This document shows, piece after piece, positions 34,414 to 47,479 of a stretch of 64,000 bases of DNA (the stretch's first letter is position 1; each line of letters begins with the position of its first letter). A program made the position numbers and the translations under genes. The stretch lies in contig CM036239.1 of the NCBI GenBank assembly GCA_020698575.1, positions 51,053,763 through 51,117,762 of the forward strand, given 5' to 3'. Below the pieces are notes generated by a model. The model was not told the DNA's origin. It ran no database searches and saw only the letters and a list, made by a program, of their open reading frames with translations. The DNA is from Bostrychus sinensis. Taxonomy: Eukaryota; Chordata; Actinopteri; Gobiiformes; Eleotridae.

Positions 34414-35879
34414 GTAAGAGCTAACTAGCAGTTAGCCGCTAACCGCTAGCCCCGGAGCTAACCGTTTGTTTTGGTCCGGGTTTTGTTACCTTTGCGCTGA
34501 TTTCTTCTGCGATATTCACCGGGACTGGGACGGACTGTGGACTAAGAGTGAGACATTTACATAACAAGTTAATATTTGGTTAAAATAAGGGTGGGAATGG
34601 TGTTAAAGTTGCGGCTTTTGGCGTTAGCCGCTTTGTGCTAAAGTCACAAACTGCTGCAAACTCTGGAGGAAAACTGGAGCAAACCTGCTGTTAAAGGGTT
34701 TTACTGCAGAAATTCATAGTATTTTTTATTATTTTATTATTTAGAGGAAACAGTGATTATAATGTAAGGTTAGGCGAAATAATGATGACAGGGAATCTGT
34801 GTGTTCACCATAAGAACGAGACAAAAATATTTCCATTGTTTTCTTGTTTAGTGTTAAATTAGCCAGGTGTAAACCAGGACAAAACAGGGTCTAGACCGGG
34901 TCTAAACAAAGATTAAATCAGAATTAAACCAGGAGTAGACACCAGGACTAAACCAGGATAAAACAGGGACCAGACTGGGTCTAAACCAGGACTGTGGAGG
35001 CTCCAGATAAGAGCAGAGAATGTGTCAGGACTGTGATATAACCAGATTGTCAAAGATACTCTCCGCCTCTAGAGACCCCACAGAGAGGACTAGACTCAGT
35101 TTTACTCCCGGGTCTGGTCAGACCCTCAGGTCCTTACAAAGTCTGTGTCTAGATTGATAAGACAGAAACTGTTTCTGAAGGGAGGCCAGCAGCAGAGGCA
35201 CTGCAGCGTTAGTGAGGAGAGGTCGACCGATGTAGGATTTTATGTGGTTGATGCCAATACTGATTTTTTAAAAGTCAGAGTGGCCGATGGCCGACAAACA
35301 CTGACTATGTTTTGGACCAATACATAGGGCAGATTTTATTAATTTTATGAAAGAAATTAATATAATATATCCATTTGTTTTAGTAATGCTTATTAAAACA
35401 GAAACCAAAGTGTTAGAATGTGACAGAGAGAAGAGTTAAAGATGAGTTGAGTCCATCTCACGCTCTGTGCAGGGAAAGCTTGGAGAGAGTTTGTTCTACA
35501 AGGTTGTTCCAGAGAAATGGCAACAATCTTTTTATTGCCGTTTTGAGCTTTTCAGGCTGAGATAAAGAGATTTTGGATGTTTCCTATGAACTGCAGAGTA
35601 AGAGCCCAAACTGAGACAAGATGGGGTCCTTCATGAGTCCCAACATGAGCCTGATAAAAAATCTGTAGAAAAGTGCAAAAATCAGCTTGATGTATTGGCC
35701 AGCCTCGAAGACTTTGTGCAGACTTTGTTGGGAATGAAGTCGACCCTAAGCTCTGCCTGCACAGAGTCTGACTGAGATCAATTTTCTCAGAAACTTCACC
35801 TGTAACTTGTCACTGTAAATTCATTTGTAGAGACGCTTGCCCACTTACCCGAAGGTTGGTGGTTTTTATTTATTTAACC

Positions 35880-36080
35880 AGGAAAGTCCCACTGAGATTC
35901 AGAATCTCTTTTGCATTGTACATGTTTTTAGTGGTAGGGGAAACCTGAGCACCCTGAGGAAACCTACGCAGACACGGGGAGAACATGCAAACTCCACACA
36001 GAAAGGTCCCATCCGGTCCGGGAATTGAACCCAGGACCTTCTTGCTGTGAGGCAGGAGTGCCACCGTGCCGTGGTTCAAG
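35880..36080 (-). mobile_element. tRNA-derived SINE-like fragment
   Basis: On the minus strand: ggtggcactcctgcctcac, agcaagaaggtcctgggttc, aattcccgg, then tgtggagtttgcatgttctc and cgtgtctgcgtagg. This is a common teleost dispersed repeat with tRNA-like boxes. The adjoining 36080-36180 block ('gcccttgggcaagacacttc') is shared with the SINE at 59.4 kb. Confidence 0.6.
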
Positions 36081-36652
36081 CCCTCCTTCAGGCATTACAT
36101 AATGTTGTTGTGCCCTTGGGCAAGACACTTCACCTTCCTTGCCTATGTGTGAAAGTGTCAGAGGGGCCTTAGGCACAAAATGGCCGCCATGCTTCAATCA
36201 GTCTGCCCCAGGGCAGTTTACAGAAGTATTCTGGGCTGTACTCGCCATGGTTTGTAACACAAGCAGCAAGAAAAGGGCTTTATGCTTTTTAAATGTAAAA
36301 CTGTATCAGCAATGCATTGGTTATCAGCAAAAGCCAGTTAATTTAACATAAACACTGCTTCATAAATGCATTGAAATTGGGCTTTGGGGGAATTAACTAA
36401 ATATTATTTTGTATAGCATTTATTAAATGGTAGTCAAGGTGGTAGGTGCTTATAGCCAAGGTGGCCACAACTATCAATTTTAACTTTTGAAAAAGTTTTG
36501 GAAAGGTTTTTTTTTTTTTTTTTTTTTTTAATTACTAGAAACAATTGTTTTCAACCATTATCTTTTTTTTCTTCCAGTAACTAATTTTCAATTTGAACCA
36601 ATGAAATTGCACCAAAAGTATGTGTCTAATGGACATTTTGAATATTATTTAT

Positions 36653-38009
36653 TAGAGATCAACCGATATGGTTTTTTTTAAGACCAATGGCGATTTTTAA
36701 AATCCAGGGCAGCCGATGGCTGAGAAGCAATGCCGATTTTTGAGGCCAATATGGAGGGCCGATTTTCCTAATTTTATGAATAAAAGTGGTTTAATATAGT
36801 CAGATGTTTTTATGTTGCTTATAAAATGTAAAGAAACATAAAAACATCACTTTAAAATGCAGAAAAACATGGACTCACATGTGCAGGCAAATGGTAAAAT
36901 CTCTCAGCTTTGCACTCTGGGCTACTGTCTTCAAATAGTCTGCTTTGTTCTGTACTGAAGCTGTAAAGTTAAGGGCTAAGCATTTCTGTATCATGTAAAT
37001 GATATTTATGACATTAAATAAGTTAGTTGACAATATTCATTTTATTATTAATCACAAAGCACATATTTTGAAATAAAAATATTAAACGAGGGGCACTTTT
37101 ATATATTTTCAAAACATATCTTTGTGTACTGCACAAAGATATGTAAATATAAAAGTGTTCGCTGACTCGCGCAAAAAATACTGCTTCGATTTAGTTCCAT
37201 GTGAGTCTTCATACTGGATACGCACTGGTGCTCGTCCCCTCGTCACTTAATCAACACTGCTTTTCTATTTGAAAGTGGCTCCTGGCTGAAAGCACATGCG
37301 TATGTCGGCAGTAAATACACAGACAGTTCTCTGCTCTGTGACACTTACGGACACAGCAGAATGTCCAAATCTAAGGTCAAAGTAGTTTGGGGTAACATCT
37401 TTATCTCCATCACATTTTTAAACGTGTGCACCTCACAGTCACTGAGGTGCACTGCTCCACGTTAATGTATTAGATGGAAAAAAATTTGCCTCAACTATAA
37501 TTATGAAGCCACCACCTTTTACCCGTTTTACCAAATGTTTCTCTAATGCAGCATTTTAACAAGTAAACAAGACTGACGTTATTTTACAGCGGACCGTTCC
37601 TACCTGATGCTAAGCTAGCAATTAAAGCTAATGCTGCAGGTTGCATACAAAAGTGCTCGAACATAGCCTAAAGTGTCTGGGCATTTACATTTTCTCTCAA
37701 ACGGACATTTAAAAGTTAAAGCAGCATTACGTGCGCAGGTTTGGCGAGAAAAAAAGTCTTACCTGTTTTCTTTCAAAACAATAGGCCTTGCCTCAGTCTT
37801 GTTTGAGTGATCTCCCTCACTCGCCCTGAGCACCTTCTACAGTAAATGTTGCTGCTGTAGCATGGACGGCACAGACACAAAAACTAGGGTCCTTCAGTGG
37901 TTGTTCGGACATGTGCCTGACCAAAAATCGGCATTAAATGGGAAAAATCGGCCAATGGCCGATTGTCTAAAACACTCAAAAATTGGCCCGATATATCGGT
38001 CAATCTCTA
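36653..38009. mobile_element. hAT-type element with 8-bp target duplication
   Basis: 1357 bp. tagagatcaaccgatatgg on the left, atatatcggtcaatctcta on the right (inverted). Target duplication ttatttat (36645-36652) versus ttatttgt (38010-38017), 7/8. Subterminal 'ccgatggc'/'gccaatggccgat' repeats. No transposase frame remains. Confidence 0.85.
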
Positions 38010-38139
38010 TTATTTGTGAATATGTAATATGTAAGTCACGGATTGGGTCTTGTAAATGTAGTCAAATGTTATGGAAAAGTAATGGTACATTTTTGGTAAA
38101 AAGTGTATGAACCCTGCTACATGTGGAGAAACATGCAGA

Positions 38140-39164
38140 AAGGGTTGTCAAAAAAATTGATACCAAGATATTAATCGATACTAAAACGAGTATCTAAATG
38201 AGATATTCATTTGGGAAAGTATCGATAATGTGACGTCTTTACCTGCGCGGCAGAAACACAAGGCCCCTCCCCTCCAGTGATGAGTACAGGAGGAGGACAG
38301 GCTCAGTCAGCGCAGCACAAAACTTTCCTCCATCAAAACTGCTCTTTAAATACAATTTACTAAAAGGTGTTCACTCGCTCGCCGCTATCACCGCTGCTCA
38401 AAGACCTCTAGTGCCACTGCACGAGCGGAGCGGGCTTTCCGTGGGTGTTTCCGTGGGACATCCTGAGCGGACCGAGCGCGCTCCGATCTGGGAGTCACTG
38501 CTCAGCAGCATCATTCCAAACAGATATAAAACAGCCCAAATGTAACTACAAATGTCTCGTTACCAGCGGAGCAAGGAGAGAGCTGTTAGTGTTAGCAAAG
38601 CGGCCATATCTAAAGGAGCACTGCTGTGGTCCTGACTCTGTCTGACCCATCACTGTTAATGACTGCAGCCACAATATAAATACGAACCATGGCTACTGCA
38701 GCCTAATAACCTACTACCATTTATAGATAATGGAAACAAGTAAACTGTAATTAAACTTTAGCTTTGAGGAATCATTTATCATAATCTGAACTCATTTTGG
38801 ATCACATATACAAACTAGTTACTGTATTATTAAGCATTGTGTTGAATAAAAGATCATCGTGTAGCTACATAGCTGTGGATTACAGAGGTATCAGAGTGTT
38901 GGAGGATAAACCACTGTTTGCATAAAAAATATAAGTTTGTAAAAATTACCAAGTATGCTACATATATAGTAATAGGCTATAATATTATTCTATACAAAAT
39001 ATAGTTTGAATAATATGGTGATGTAAAGGAGGCGGTTAGAGCCCATGTATTACCTCAAACATTTAATGAAAAGTGGTCATTTTGTCACTGTGGTATCGAA
39101 ATCAGTATCGAGGGATTTTTTTAGTATTGAAATCGAGTTGAAACTTTAGTATCATGACAACACT
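38140..39164. mobile_element. Probable hAT-type element
   Basis: aagggttgtcaaaaaaattgatacc at the left is answered by tagtatcatgacaacacta at the right (imperfect inverted repeat). No convincing target duplication. Contains a CpG-rich stretch at 38360-38480. Confidence 0.6.
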
Positions 39165-39654
39165 AGTAACTATATCGATGTATTGATTTTTTTCCCCCAT
39201 GATACAACTATGTTTATATGCATTTCCTTATATCGAATCATATTGTTTTCGATATACATGGAAAAGAATAGATAATATTGGAAATTTCTATATTAGAAAT
39301 GTGCATGTTAAAATTAAACCAGATGCGGCTTTTTGGATGAATTTTTTGTGTTTTTAATGAAATAAAATGTTATATTTAACTTCTTTGCTCTCTGTCTTGA
39401 ATCGTATCGAAACACTTCTAATCGATATGTATCGTTACACCCCTAGATTATAACTAACTCAGCTTATTTCTTTGCCCTTTTTTATTTTTGTGCAAAGAAA
39501 ATATTTTACATTGTTTTGTTTTATTACCTGAATGAATAATGATTTCGATGATGACTACATGAATGGAGAGGATTATTTTTTCCATAATAGACCAGACCAC
39601 GGGAGCCTGAGGTTAATGGTATTTATGTTTTTAATGTAATGACACTGGGATTAT

Positions 39655-40125
39655 CCAGGTCTAATCCAGGTCTAATCCAGGTCTAATCCTAGTCCAAGAC
39701 CAGTCTGATCCCAGTATAAGTCCAGGTTCTTTTTCAATTCTGATAGAGCTGCTGCTGCTGTGTCCTGTTACACTGTAGGCAGAGTTTAGTCCTGGTTTAG
39801 TCCTGGTTTAGTCCTGGTTTAGTCCTGGTTTAGTCCTGGTTTAGTCCCGGTTTAGTCCCGGTTTAGTCCCGGTTTAGTCCTGGTTTATTCCTGGTTTATT
39901 CCTGGTTTATTCCTGGTTTAGTCCTGGTTTAGTCCTGGTTTAGTCCTGGTTTAGTCCTGGTTTAGTCCCGGTTTAGTCCCAGTTTAGTCCTGGTTTAGTC
40001 CCGGTTTAGTCCTAGTTTAGTCCTAGTTTAGTCCTGGTTTAGTCCTGGTTTATTCCTGGTTTAGTCCTGGTTTAGACCTGGTTTAGTCCTGGTTTAGACC
40101 TGGTTTAGTCCTGGTTTAGACCCGT
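39655..40125. repeat. 11-bp minisatellite (tcctggtttag), about 35 copies
   Basis: Nearly perfect 11-bp tandem array, the cleanest example of the dispersed word seen throughout the window. Abuts the CpG-rich candidate exon region at 40130-40330. Confidence 0.95.
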
Positions 40126-40129
40126 TGCT

Positions 40130-40331
40130 GGGAGCGATGCACTGTCTCCTGTTTTCCGCTCAGAAACAGCAGCAGTGCATTCTGGGAGCCCCCCCACCCC
40201 CCGTGTGTGTCTGTGCTCTGATTGGCCGCCTCCTGATCACATGACTCCTCCCCCTCCCTTCCCCCTCCCCTCTGCCTCAGCCCCAGCTTTCTCCTCTCCT
40301 CAGCACTAAGCAGCGGGACCGCGATGGGGTG
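40130..40331 (+). promoter_or_regulatory. Possible alternative leader exon / promoter in apc intron 1
   Basis: GC-rich block with pyrimidine tracts and a strong donor (gcgatggg/gtgagttc at 40331/40332). Its ATG (about 40324) would not join in frame to the apc start exon. Only the donor and base composition support it. Confidence 0.25.
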
Positions 40332-41878
40332 AGTTCTCTGTCGTTTCATCCACTTTTCAAATCTAAAACCTGCCCCACAACCTGTCTCGCGGGGTGTACA
40401 TGGGGCGGGGCGCGTGCCAGGGGGCAGATGGGGCACACAGGGGCAGAATCGGGGGCAGAATCCGAGGGAACAGCGGGGCTTTTCATTGTGTTCAGTGATG
40501 ACAACGATACTTCTGACGCAAAGACGGGACAAAAGGAGAGAAGATGAGGAGATGAGGAGGTAGGATATGAGGCGGTAGGAGGCAGGAGGTAGGTGACAAA
40601 GGGAGGATGTAAGGAGGTAGAAAGGATGTGAGGATGCAGGGAGGAGAGGGAGGAGGATAAAATGGCTGCCGCAGAAGGATGGAGACAGAGCGCTGATGGA
40701 GTTGCTGCAGAGGAGAGAGGAGACTGAGGCAATGAATGGGTCTGGACCTGGTCTGGGTCTAGTCCTGGTCCTGGTCTGGGGCTACTCCTGGTCTAGTTGT
40801 TTCTCTTCTCTTATTGATTACATAGGAATATGGTCTTTTCTGTTTAGTTAAACAGTCTAATCTCCTAAAGCCAAGGCCTTAATCCTGACTCTGGTCCTGA
40901 CTCTGGGACACTGGACTTGGACTCTGAGACCTGACACTGATGGTTCTTACGGTGATGGTTGGGTGTTGGTCTGGGCCTGGTCCTGGTCTGGTTTCAGGGT
41001 TGTTTGGAAGGGTTAGTCCTGGTTATGGTTGTTCCTTCTGCCCTATTATATCTATCAGTTTATATTTTATTTTAGTCTTCTGATTTGACAATAATGTTCA
41101 TAAAAGGGGTTTATATTGATCCACCCAGGGTTCTGGGCTGGCTCCAGTCTTGGTCTTTTACCTGATGGTTTAGTCCTGTTTTAGTAGTGGTCTGGTTCTG
41201 ATGAGTGTCAGGATTGTGGCCCCTGAATGCTTTGCCTGTATAAGAACCTTTTACCCAGTTGTAGCATAATTTTACAGTGGTGCTGTGATGACTGTGATGT
41301 TAAAGTTTATACCTGTGTGCCTCTGAGCCCAGTGTAGACCTTGGTCAGGAGAAGGTCAGACCCTGGTCTGTCTGCGGAACTGGTCTGGTCTGATTTAAAT
41401 ACTCTTTCTAAGTCTGTATTTGAGCAGAATTTTGTTGGGATGCGGTGTATTTTAACTAAAGACTTAAAGCAGTTCTGAGGCCGAAGGAGTCCAGGCTGAT
41501 CCTGGTCCTGATAAAGGCGTCAGTGAGGATAATAATAAAGTAGGACTAGACCAGGACTAAAGTAGTGTGTCCTGTAGTAAAGCAGGTCAGGACTAGACCC
41601 AGTTCTGGATCTGACCTGGTTCTCCACAGTGAGGTCCCTAGAGCCTGCTCTGTGTCAGGAACTGGAGCTAATGAAAAGGCCCAGGAGCAAACTGCTGGGT
41701 CCAGGTTAGTGTGCGGGTCCACAGAGCCCAAGCAGGTCCGAGCGAGCAGGTTGATCAGATTTGATCAGACGGAGCTTGTTATAATTGTCTAAATAGAACT
41801 ACTTATCATTTGTATACAGTGTTGTTATTAGGGCTTTGAAACTATTGAAATATGTATTCTACACGAATGAAAACAAAT

Positions 41879-43103
41879 TGGGGCCGGGAATCGATAAAAA
41901 AAATTAATTAATCGCAAACCTGAAAAAAATTAATCACGATTAATCGCGATTAATCGTATTATGAATTCACGTACAAACACAAAATTGTAAATTTAGAACA
42001 TTTATTTTGAATTAACCTTCACATACTTTACTGTAAACTTGTGCACAGCAAACAAAACTTGCAAAGAAAATAAATGAATAGTCTCTTTGAGACCTGTAAC
42101 TCAGACAGTTTGCCTAAATAAGGTACAACCAACAAATACACAAACTTACCTTAAAAGCATGTGTAATCTCTTTTAGAACTTTAACAAAAATAAGTTTAAT
42201 TCTTCAATTAATAACAATTGTTGTGGTTCACGACAGTGTAAATACTATGAACTGTGTTACTCCAGTGGTAATTGAACTCATCCTTGCATAGACTGCACGT
42301 AACTTTTGTTTTGTCTATGTTGCTGTCTGGTGACGATTTGAAGCAGAATTGTCCATTTAGCAATGTGTCTTTTTGGTCACTCATGTTGCATTAGGCTCGT
42401 TCCAGATGAACTGTGCCTCGCCTGGATTGTGAACGAGTGCACGGCCGCAATGAGAGGAGGGGAAATACACCTGTACTGAAGTTGGACAGTTTGTGGCTCA
42501 GATCACGCACCATCACGCCTGAAATCCACTTCTGGTTTAACCAGGTCAAAACTGTAACTTTAGTCTGTATTTAAAAAAGAGGCGGGGGAAGAAGGAGAGG
42601 GGGGCAGTGAAGTGTCGTGCGTTACGTTTCTGATCAGCACTGAACTCAGATCCAATCACCTGTCTGTTCACCGCTGACAGGTGTGCGTTTTCCCATCATG
42701 CACTGGGACGTGCAGCCTCCGCAGTTGCTCCTGATGAACTGCGGCGGCTCAGGCGCTGGTCTCGTTTGGATCACACGGTGACGTCGCACTTGTGGCATCA
42801 GAGCAAGTCGGGAGCAAGTCGGACACAAATCTAACCGGCGTGCACTGCGCACAGACTGACACCGATCGAAACTGCACAGGTCTGGCTCATCTCGAACGCC
42901 TGATGGAAACAGAAATGTGTTGTCTTCTACGCTCGCGTGGTGCATTTCTGCTCCGCTGGAAGACCCGTGGCGCGTTGCTGCCTCTGTCAGGGTTGTTGTA
43001 ATATTTTTGTTGTGATCAAATTAATCGATGCGTTATTTGAAATTAATGCAATTAAATCAATAAATTAATGCACTGCGTTAACGTGCTAATTTTCCCACCC
43101 CTA
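41879..43103. mobile_element. hAT-type element with 8-bp target duplication
   Basis: 1225 bp. Ends tggggccgggaa and ttttcccacccct(a) are inverted. Flanks aaacaaat (41871-41878) and aaaaaaat (43104-43111), 7/8. The start is rich in attaatcg repeats. No intact transposase. Confidence 0.75.
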
Positions 43104-43582
43104 AAAAAAATATTTATTCACCGGGAAGTCATAAAATGTAAAACTACTTAGGTTAGAGGTGCAACAATACGTTTTTGCAACAAGGCGATGCGTATTGATT
43201 AGAATTGTTTAGATGCAATTTAAGAATGATATTGGTTAATTTGGAACGACATGATTCAACACCTTCATATTGATAATCGATACAATAACTTTTTGCTCTA
43301 AAGTTTACTCTAAACCCAGCGTCATGGCCAGGATTGATTATGTCCAGCAGACAAAGAGTGAAGCACAGCTGAATATAATTTATTTCATTAAAAACACACA
43401 AATTACATCCAAAAAAGTTTCTGGTTTTATTTTAACATGCACAATTCAAATTTTAATATTTCCCATATTATTGATCAATTTTCCATGAATATTGATCTAC
43501 ACTCCCTAGAAAACGATATTATTTGATTCAAGGTGATGCTTATCAATATAGTTATCATAGGAATAAAAATCAATACATCAAT

Positions 43583-44430
43583 TAGGGGTGTAACAATACA
43601 TGGATATGCATCGATACAGGGATGTAATTACCTACAATCACGTTGTATCTATGCAAAATGTAAACATCGATCAAAATTGTGCATACTTACTGTAATAGAG
43701 AAGGCAAGCTTTTATTTTTAAATTTGCTTTATTTTGAAACCGGTGCCCCGCGTCTTTGTACTTCCGCTGCCTAACTTTACAGAGTGTAAACAAACACAGC
43801 GTTATAGTAATTAGCGAGGAAAATGTCCACACATGTGTGTTTAAAGTTTAGAGCAACATAGTTCAGAGTTAATTCATCTGCTGTGATGGAGATCTGGACA
43901 GTTTCAGGATAAAATATTCACAAACTCAGAAGCCTGGCACAACACTGGGATGCACGTGGAGTCTAACGCATGTGCCTCTGTTGACATTAGCTACAGATGA
44001 CAAACAGCAGCTTTTGTGGGAGTTAACGCATTAAAGCAAGGACTATAACTGAACAATTTTCAACTTTATAAACATGAATATAGTTCACAGCAGTTTCTTT
44101 ATATGTTAACTTTATTCTAATAGAATCTGAACCATTTAAAGCATTATAAACATTAATAAAAATCATTTAAATTGAATTTGAATATTAAATTTTATTCAAA
44201 TAAAACAAATCTAGTAATATATACACAGTAGCTTTTTATTTAAACTAAATATTTGGTTAAATAAGCAAATATCATCGATATATTGATCATGGGCCGTTAT
44301 ATCACATCATATCCTGATCATATCGTGGCAGTTTCTGAGGCATCGCCAATCCACTGTATCCATATAATATCGTGATGAAAGTGGCAAGTTGTCATTGATG
44401 TCATTGATGTAATTACTCATTACAGCCCTA
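43583..44430. mobile_element. Probable hAT-type element
   Basis: taggggtgtaacaatacat at the left, ctcattacagcccta at the right; 848 bp. No matching target duplication. Related pieces with 'aacaatacg...gatgcgtattg' precede it at 43150-43580. Confidence 0.6.
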
Positions 44431-44465
44431 TTTTAAGTGCATTTTTAAAATCAACTTGTAATGAA

Positions 44466-44813
44466 AAGGGCTGCGTACCGTTAAATGATACCTTTGTGGT
44501 ATCGAAAGAAAGTTACAATACTACTGGTATTGAAAATAATTTGTATTCAATACCTAATTTCAGTTCCTAGTGGGACCTTTAATGTTCCTTTGCATGAATC
44601 AAATAAATAACACAGAATAAATCATACACACTACTGATTTAACTCACACTTGAGAGTTTAGCTCCAGAAATGTGTCTGTTATTGAATATTATTGTGTTTT
44701 ATGATTGTAGAAGATGAATTGTGAATGAAAAAGTATTGCTCAGGCACTGGGATCGAAAACCAGGTATTGTTTAAGAACTGGGATCAAAAAACTCTGAACG
44801 GTACCCAGCCCTA
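44466..44813. mobile_element. Short hAT-type MITE with 8-bp target duplication
   Basis: 348 bp. aagggctgcgtaccgtt versus aacggtacccagcccta (inverted). Flanks gtaatgaa (44458-44465) and gtaatgga (44814-44821), 7/8. Confidence 0.8.
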
Positions 44814-45014
44814 GTAATGGACGGTATTTACATCTGTTATTTGAATTATATGCAGTAGCAGAACATGTATATTGCCAAATGTTCCTCCACAAACTTGACT
44901 GACTGGAACCTGATCCTGACACCACAGGGCAGAGTTTTACCTCCATGAGATCATGAGATTGCAACCCCTAGATGTTACTAAATATTATCTCTGATGGAGT
45001 TTGTCAGAGTTAAG

Positions 45015-45215
45015 TACAGCTGAATGATTTTTAAAATGATTTATTGCGATTTGATTTGCAATATATATATATATCTTTTTTAATGAATGTTCAGTACACA
45101 GTTTACATTTTAAGCGTATAATAAAGCATTGACTCAGAGGACATTATATCACCTAAATAACTGCAGCCTTTGTGATTTGCTAAGTGCGATTTTGATGAAT
45201 TGTGCAGCCCTAGAG
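45015..45215. mobile_element. Small hAT-like MITE
   Basis: cagctgaatgatttttaaaatg at 45017 and tgatgaattgtgcagccct at 45191-45210 are imperfectly inverted, with matching subterminal gcgatttgatt / gcgattttgat words. Boundaries uncertain. Confidence 0.45.
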
Positions 45216-45929
45216 TACACTAATGGCTGGAGTAACATTAATAAACCTACATTACTGCATTGCTCCTGTGTTTATCAATGCCTCTGTGTGATTATCTGCT
45301 GGATAAGTACAAACACGTGTATAGCACTCAGTCTTTTCAACACAGAGAGGGACACAGATAAAACCATAGCACATTAACATCGTATTAGATAAGGATCAGT
45401 GTAGTTCATGTGACATTACTGACCCCTCCCTCAGGCCTGGGGCAGGGGTCAAAGGTCAGTGGGCTGCGCTCTGATTGGCTCATCCCATCTCCTGGCTGTG
45501 CACAGTGTTTATGGATCCTCTGATCAATGAGAGCAGCAGTAGAGCGTCCTACATGTCCCACTGACACTACAGAGTCCACAGAGAGTCTTATATGTCCCAC
45601 TGACACTACAGAGTCCACAGAGAGTCTTACATGTCCCACTGACACTACAGAGTCCACAGATAATGGTGTTCCAGAGGGTTTGATGTAGGAGGTTGGTAAG
45701 TTAGGTCCTCTGATGGTCATAGTCAGAATGAGCACAGAAGCAGGGGTCACACATAAATCTCTCTCTGTACCGAACATAAGATCTGAGTCTAACCTGAGAC
45801 TGATCCACTCTGTGCTTAACTAAAGCCATTAGACAGAGCCTGTTTTAGACCTGTGAGGTTATTCTCTCAGCTGGGTAGGCCTGAGTGTGGTACATCGTAG
45901 AACCAGCTCTCTTTCACCTCTGTCCTCTG

Positions 45930-46105
45930 TAGGTCCCTGTGTGGTCTTCTAGGTCTCTGTATGGTCTCTGTAGGCCTCTGTGTGGTCTCTGTAGGCCTCT
46001 GTGTTGTCTCTGTAGGCCTCTGTGTGATCTCTAGGCCTCTGTGTGATCTCTAGGCCTCTGTAGGCCTCTGTGTGGTCTTTCTAGGTCTCTGTGTGGTCTC
46101 TGCGT
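45930..46105. repeat. Minisatellite (gtaggcctctgtgtggtctct), left half
   Basis: Array of about 20-bp units continued at 47332-47470 after the 46106-47331 element. The element's 8-bp duplication lies inside a unit, so the array predates the insertion. Confidence 0.9.
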
Positions 46106-47331
46106 TAGGGCTGGGCGATAAATCGATTTTTTCAATTAATTCGAATTTGTAGTGCAGGTCGACTTGTTTTAATAAAAATTGATTTAAAAAAAAAACGTCC
46201 ACCACCGGCGCTCTGGGCTCCCGTAGTTCATAGTGGGTAGGCCCGCCAGCCCTCCCTCCGCGCTAGAGGAACACAAACAACATGGCAGCGAGCAGGGAAG
46301 AACTCCTTCCTAAGAAAGGCACAGTGTCGTCAGTTGTGTGGAACTGGTTCGGGTTTGCGGCGTCAGATGGAGCACAAACAGCGCCCTGCTGCAAAGTCAG
46401 TCCCCACAGGATTTCACGATGTGATCGCAACTATTAACGCAAACTCAAGCAAACCACGTGAATTCAGCGCGACCCTGCAACTGTGTCCAAACTCTGCAAC
46501 TTTTACGCAACTTTTGTCAATTATCGCCGGGATTTTCCTTTAAAACTGCAGCCGCGCGGAGTTCGAGTGCACATGAGGTCACAGGTGCTCACCAGCAGCG
46601 GTGTGGATGGGACTGAAGGAGGAGACGAATGCAGTGCTTTCTAGTTTTGTCTGGTGTCACTCTGAAAAGCCTGTCTGCGTTGCCATGGTGATATAGTTGC
46701 CTAAAAAGTTTAATGGGCAGTGTATTTAGACAACAATAAAGTTTGAGTTCATTTTTCTTTAAACATTAATGTTGCAGGCTAATAACCTTCCTGAAAACCT
46801 ATAGCAAAGCAAACTTCTTCTGTTTTTAATGACTGGATGTTCTACAGCACACAACAGGAATCACCAGAGAAGATCTGAGAGGAACAGAATCAGAGGCAGT
46901 ATAATAACCCCCCCCCAAAAAAGCAGCCTAATAACACAGCAATATCATTTTAAAAAACAGGTACGCTTGGTCTGTTCAAATGCAGGTATTTTTAATTAGA
47001 TTAATTACCACCTCACATATGTTTAAAAACAGATTTTGTTAGTTTTTACAGTTCTAGCTAATATTTTTAAGAAGAATTATAGACAAAAAAATTGCAACTT
47101 TTAAGAAAATCCCCCACAAAATCACAGGGCCTTCTCTTCTATTTGACTTGTCTGATTGCACTTTAACCTCAAGAGGAAATCAAAGCAATAAAGCTAAACT
47201 TGTTTTGGACAATTTCTCTGTTGTCTTCAGTTTGATTTTAAGTGGGGGAAAAAATTGTTTTTAAATCGTAAATCGAATTTTTTGTGAAAAAATCAGAGTT
47301 TTTTTTTTTAAGGCTAAATCGCCCAGCTCTA
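46106..47331. mobile_element. hAT element with perfect 8-bp target duplication and a transposase remnant
   Basis: 1226 bp. tagggctgggcgataaatcg at the left; taaatcgcccagctcta at the right. Perfect duplication ctctgcgt at 46098-46105 and 47332-47339. At 46281-46395 the plus strand reads MAASREELLPKKGTVSS then VVWNWFGFAASDG...PCCKV, which resembles the BED zinc-finger start of hAT transposases. An internal deletion derivative of an autonomous element. Confidence 0.88.
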
Positions 47332-47479
47332 CTCTGCGTGGTCTCTGTAGGTCTTTGTGTGGTCACTGTAGGTCTCTGCGTGGTCTTTCTAGGTCTCTGT
47401 GGTCTCTGTAGTTCTTTGTGTGGTCTTCTAGGTCTCTATGTGGTCTCTGTGTGGTCTTTGTATGCCTAACTCTTGTATA

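Noticed and set aside
40116..40732. ORFs of 128-138 aa on the minus strand near the CpG-rich block
   Set aside because: No recognisable domain; composition-driven, and overlapping in several frames.
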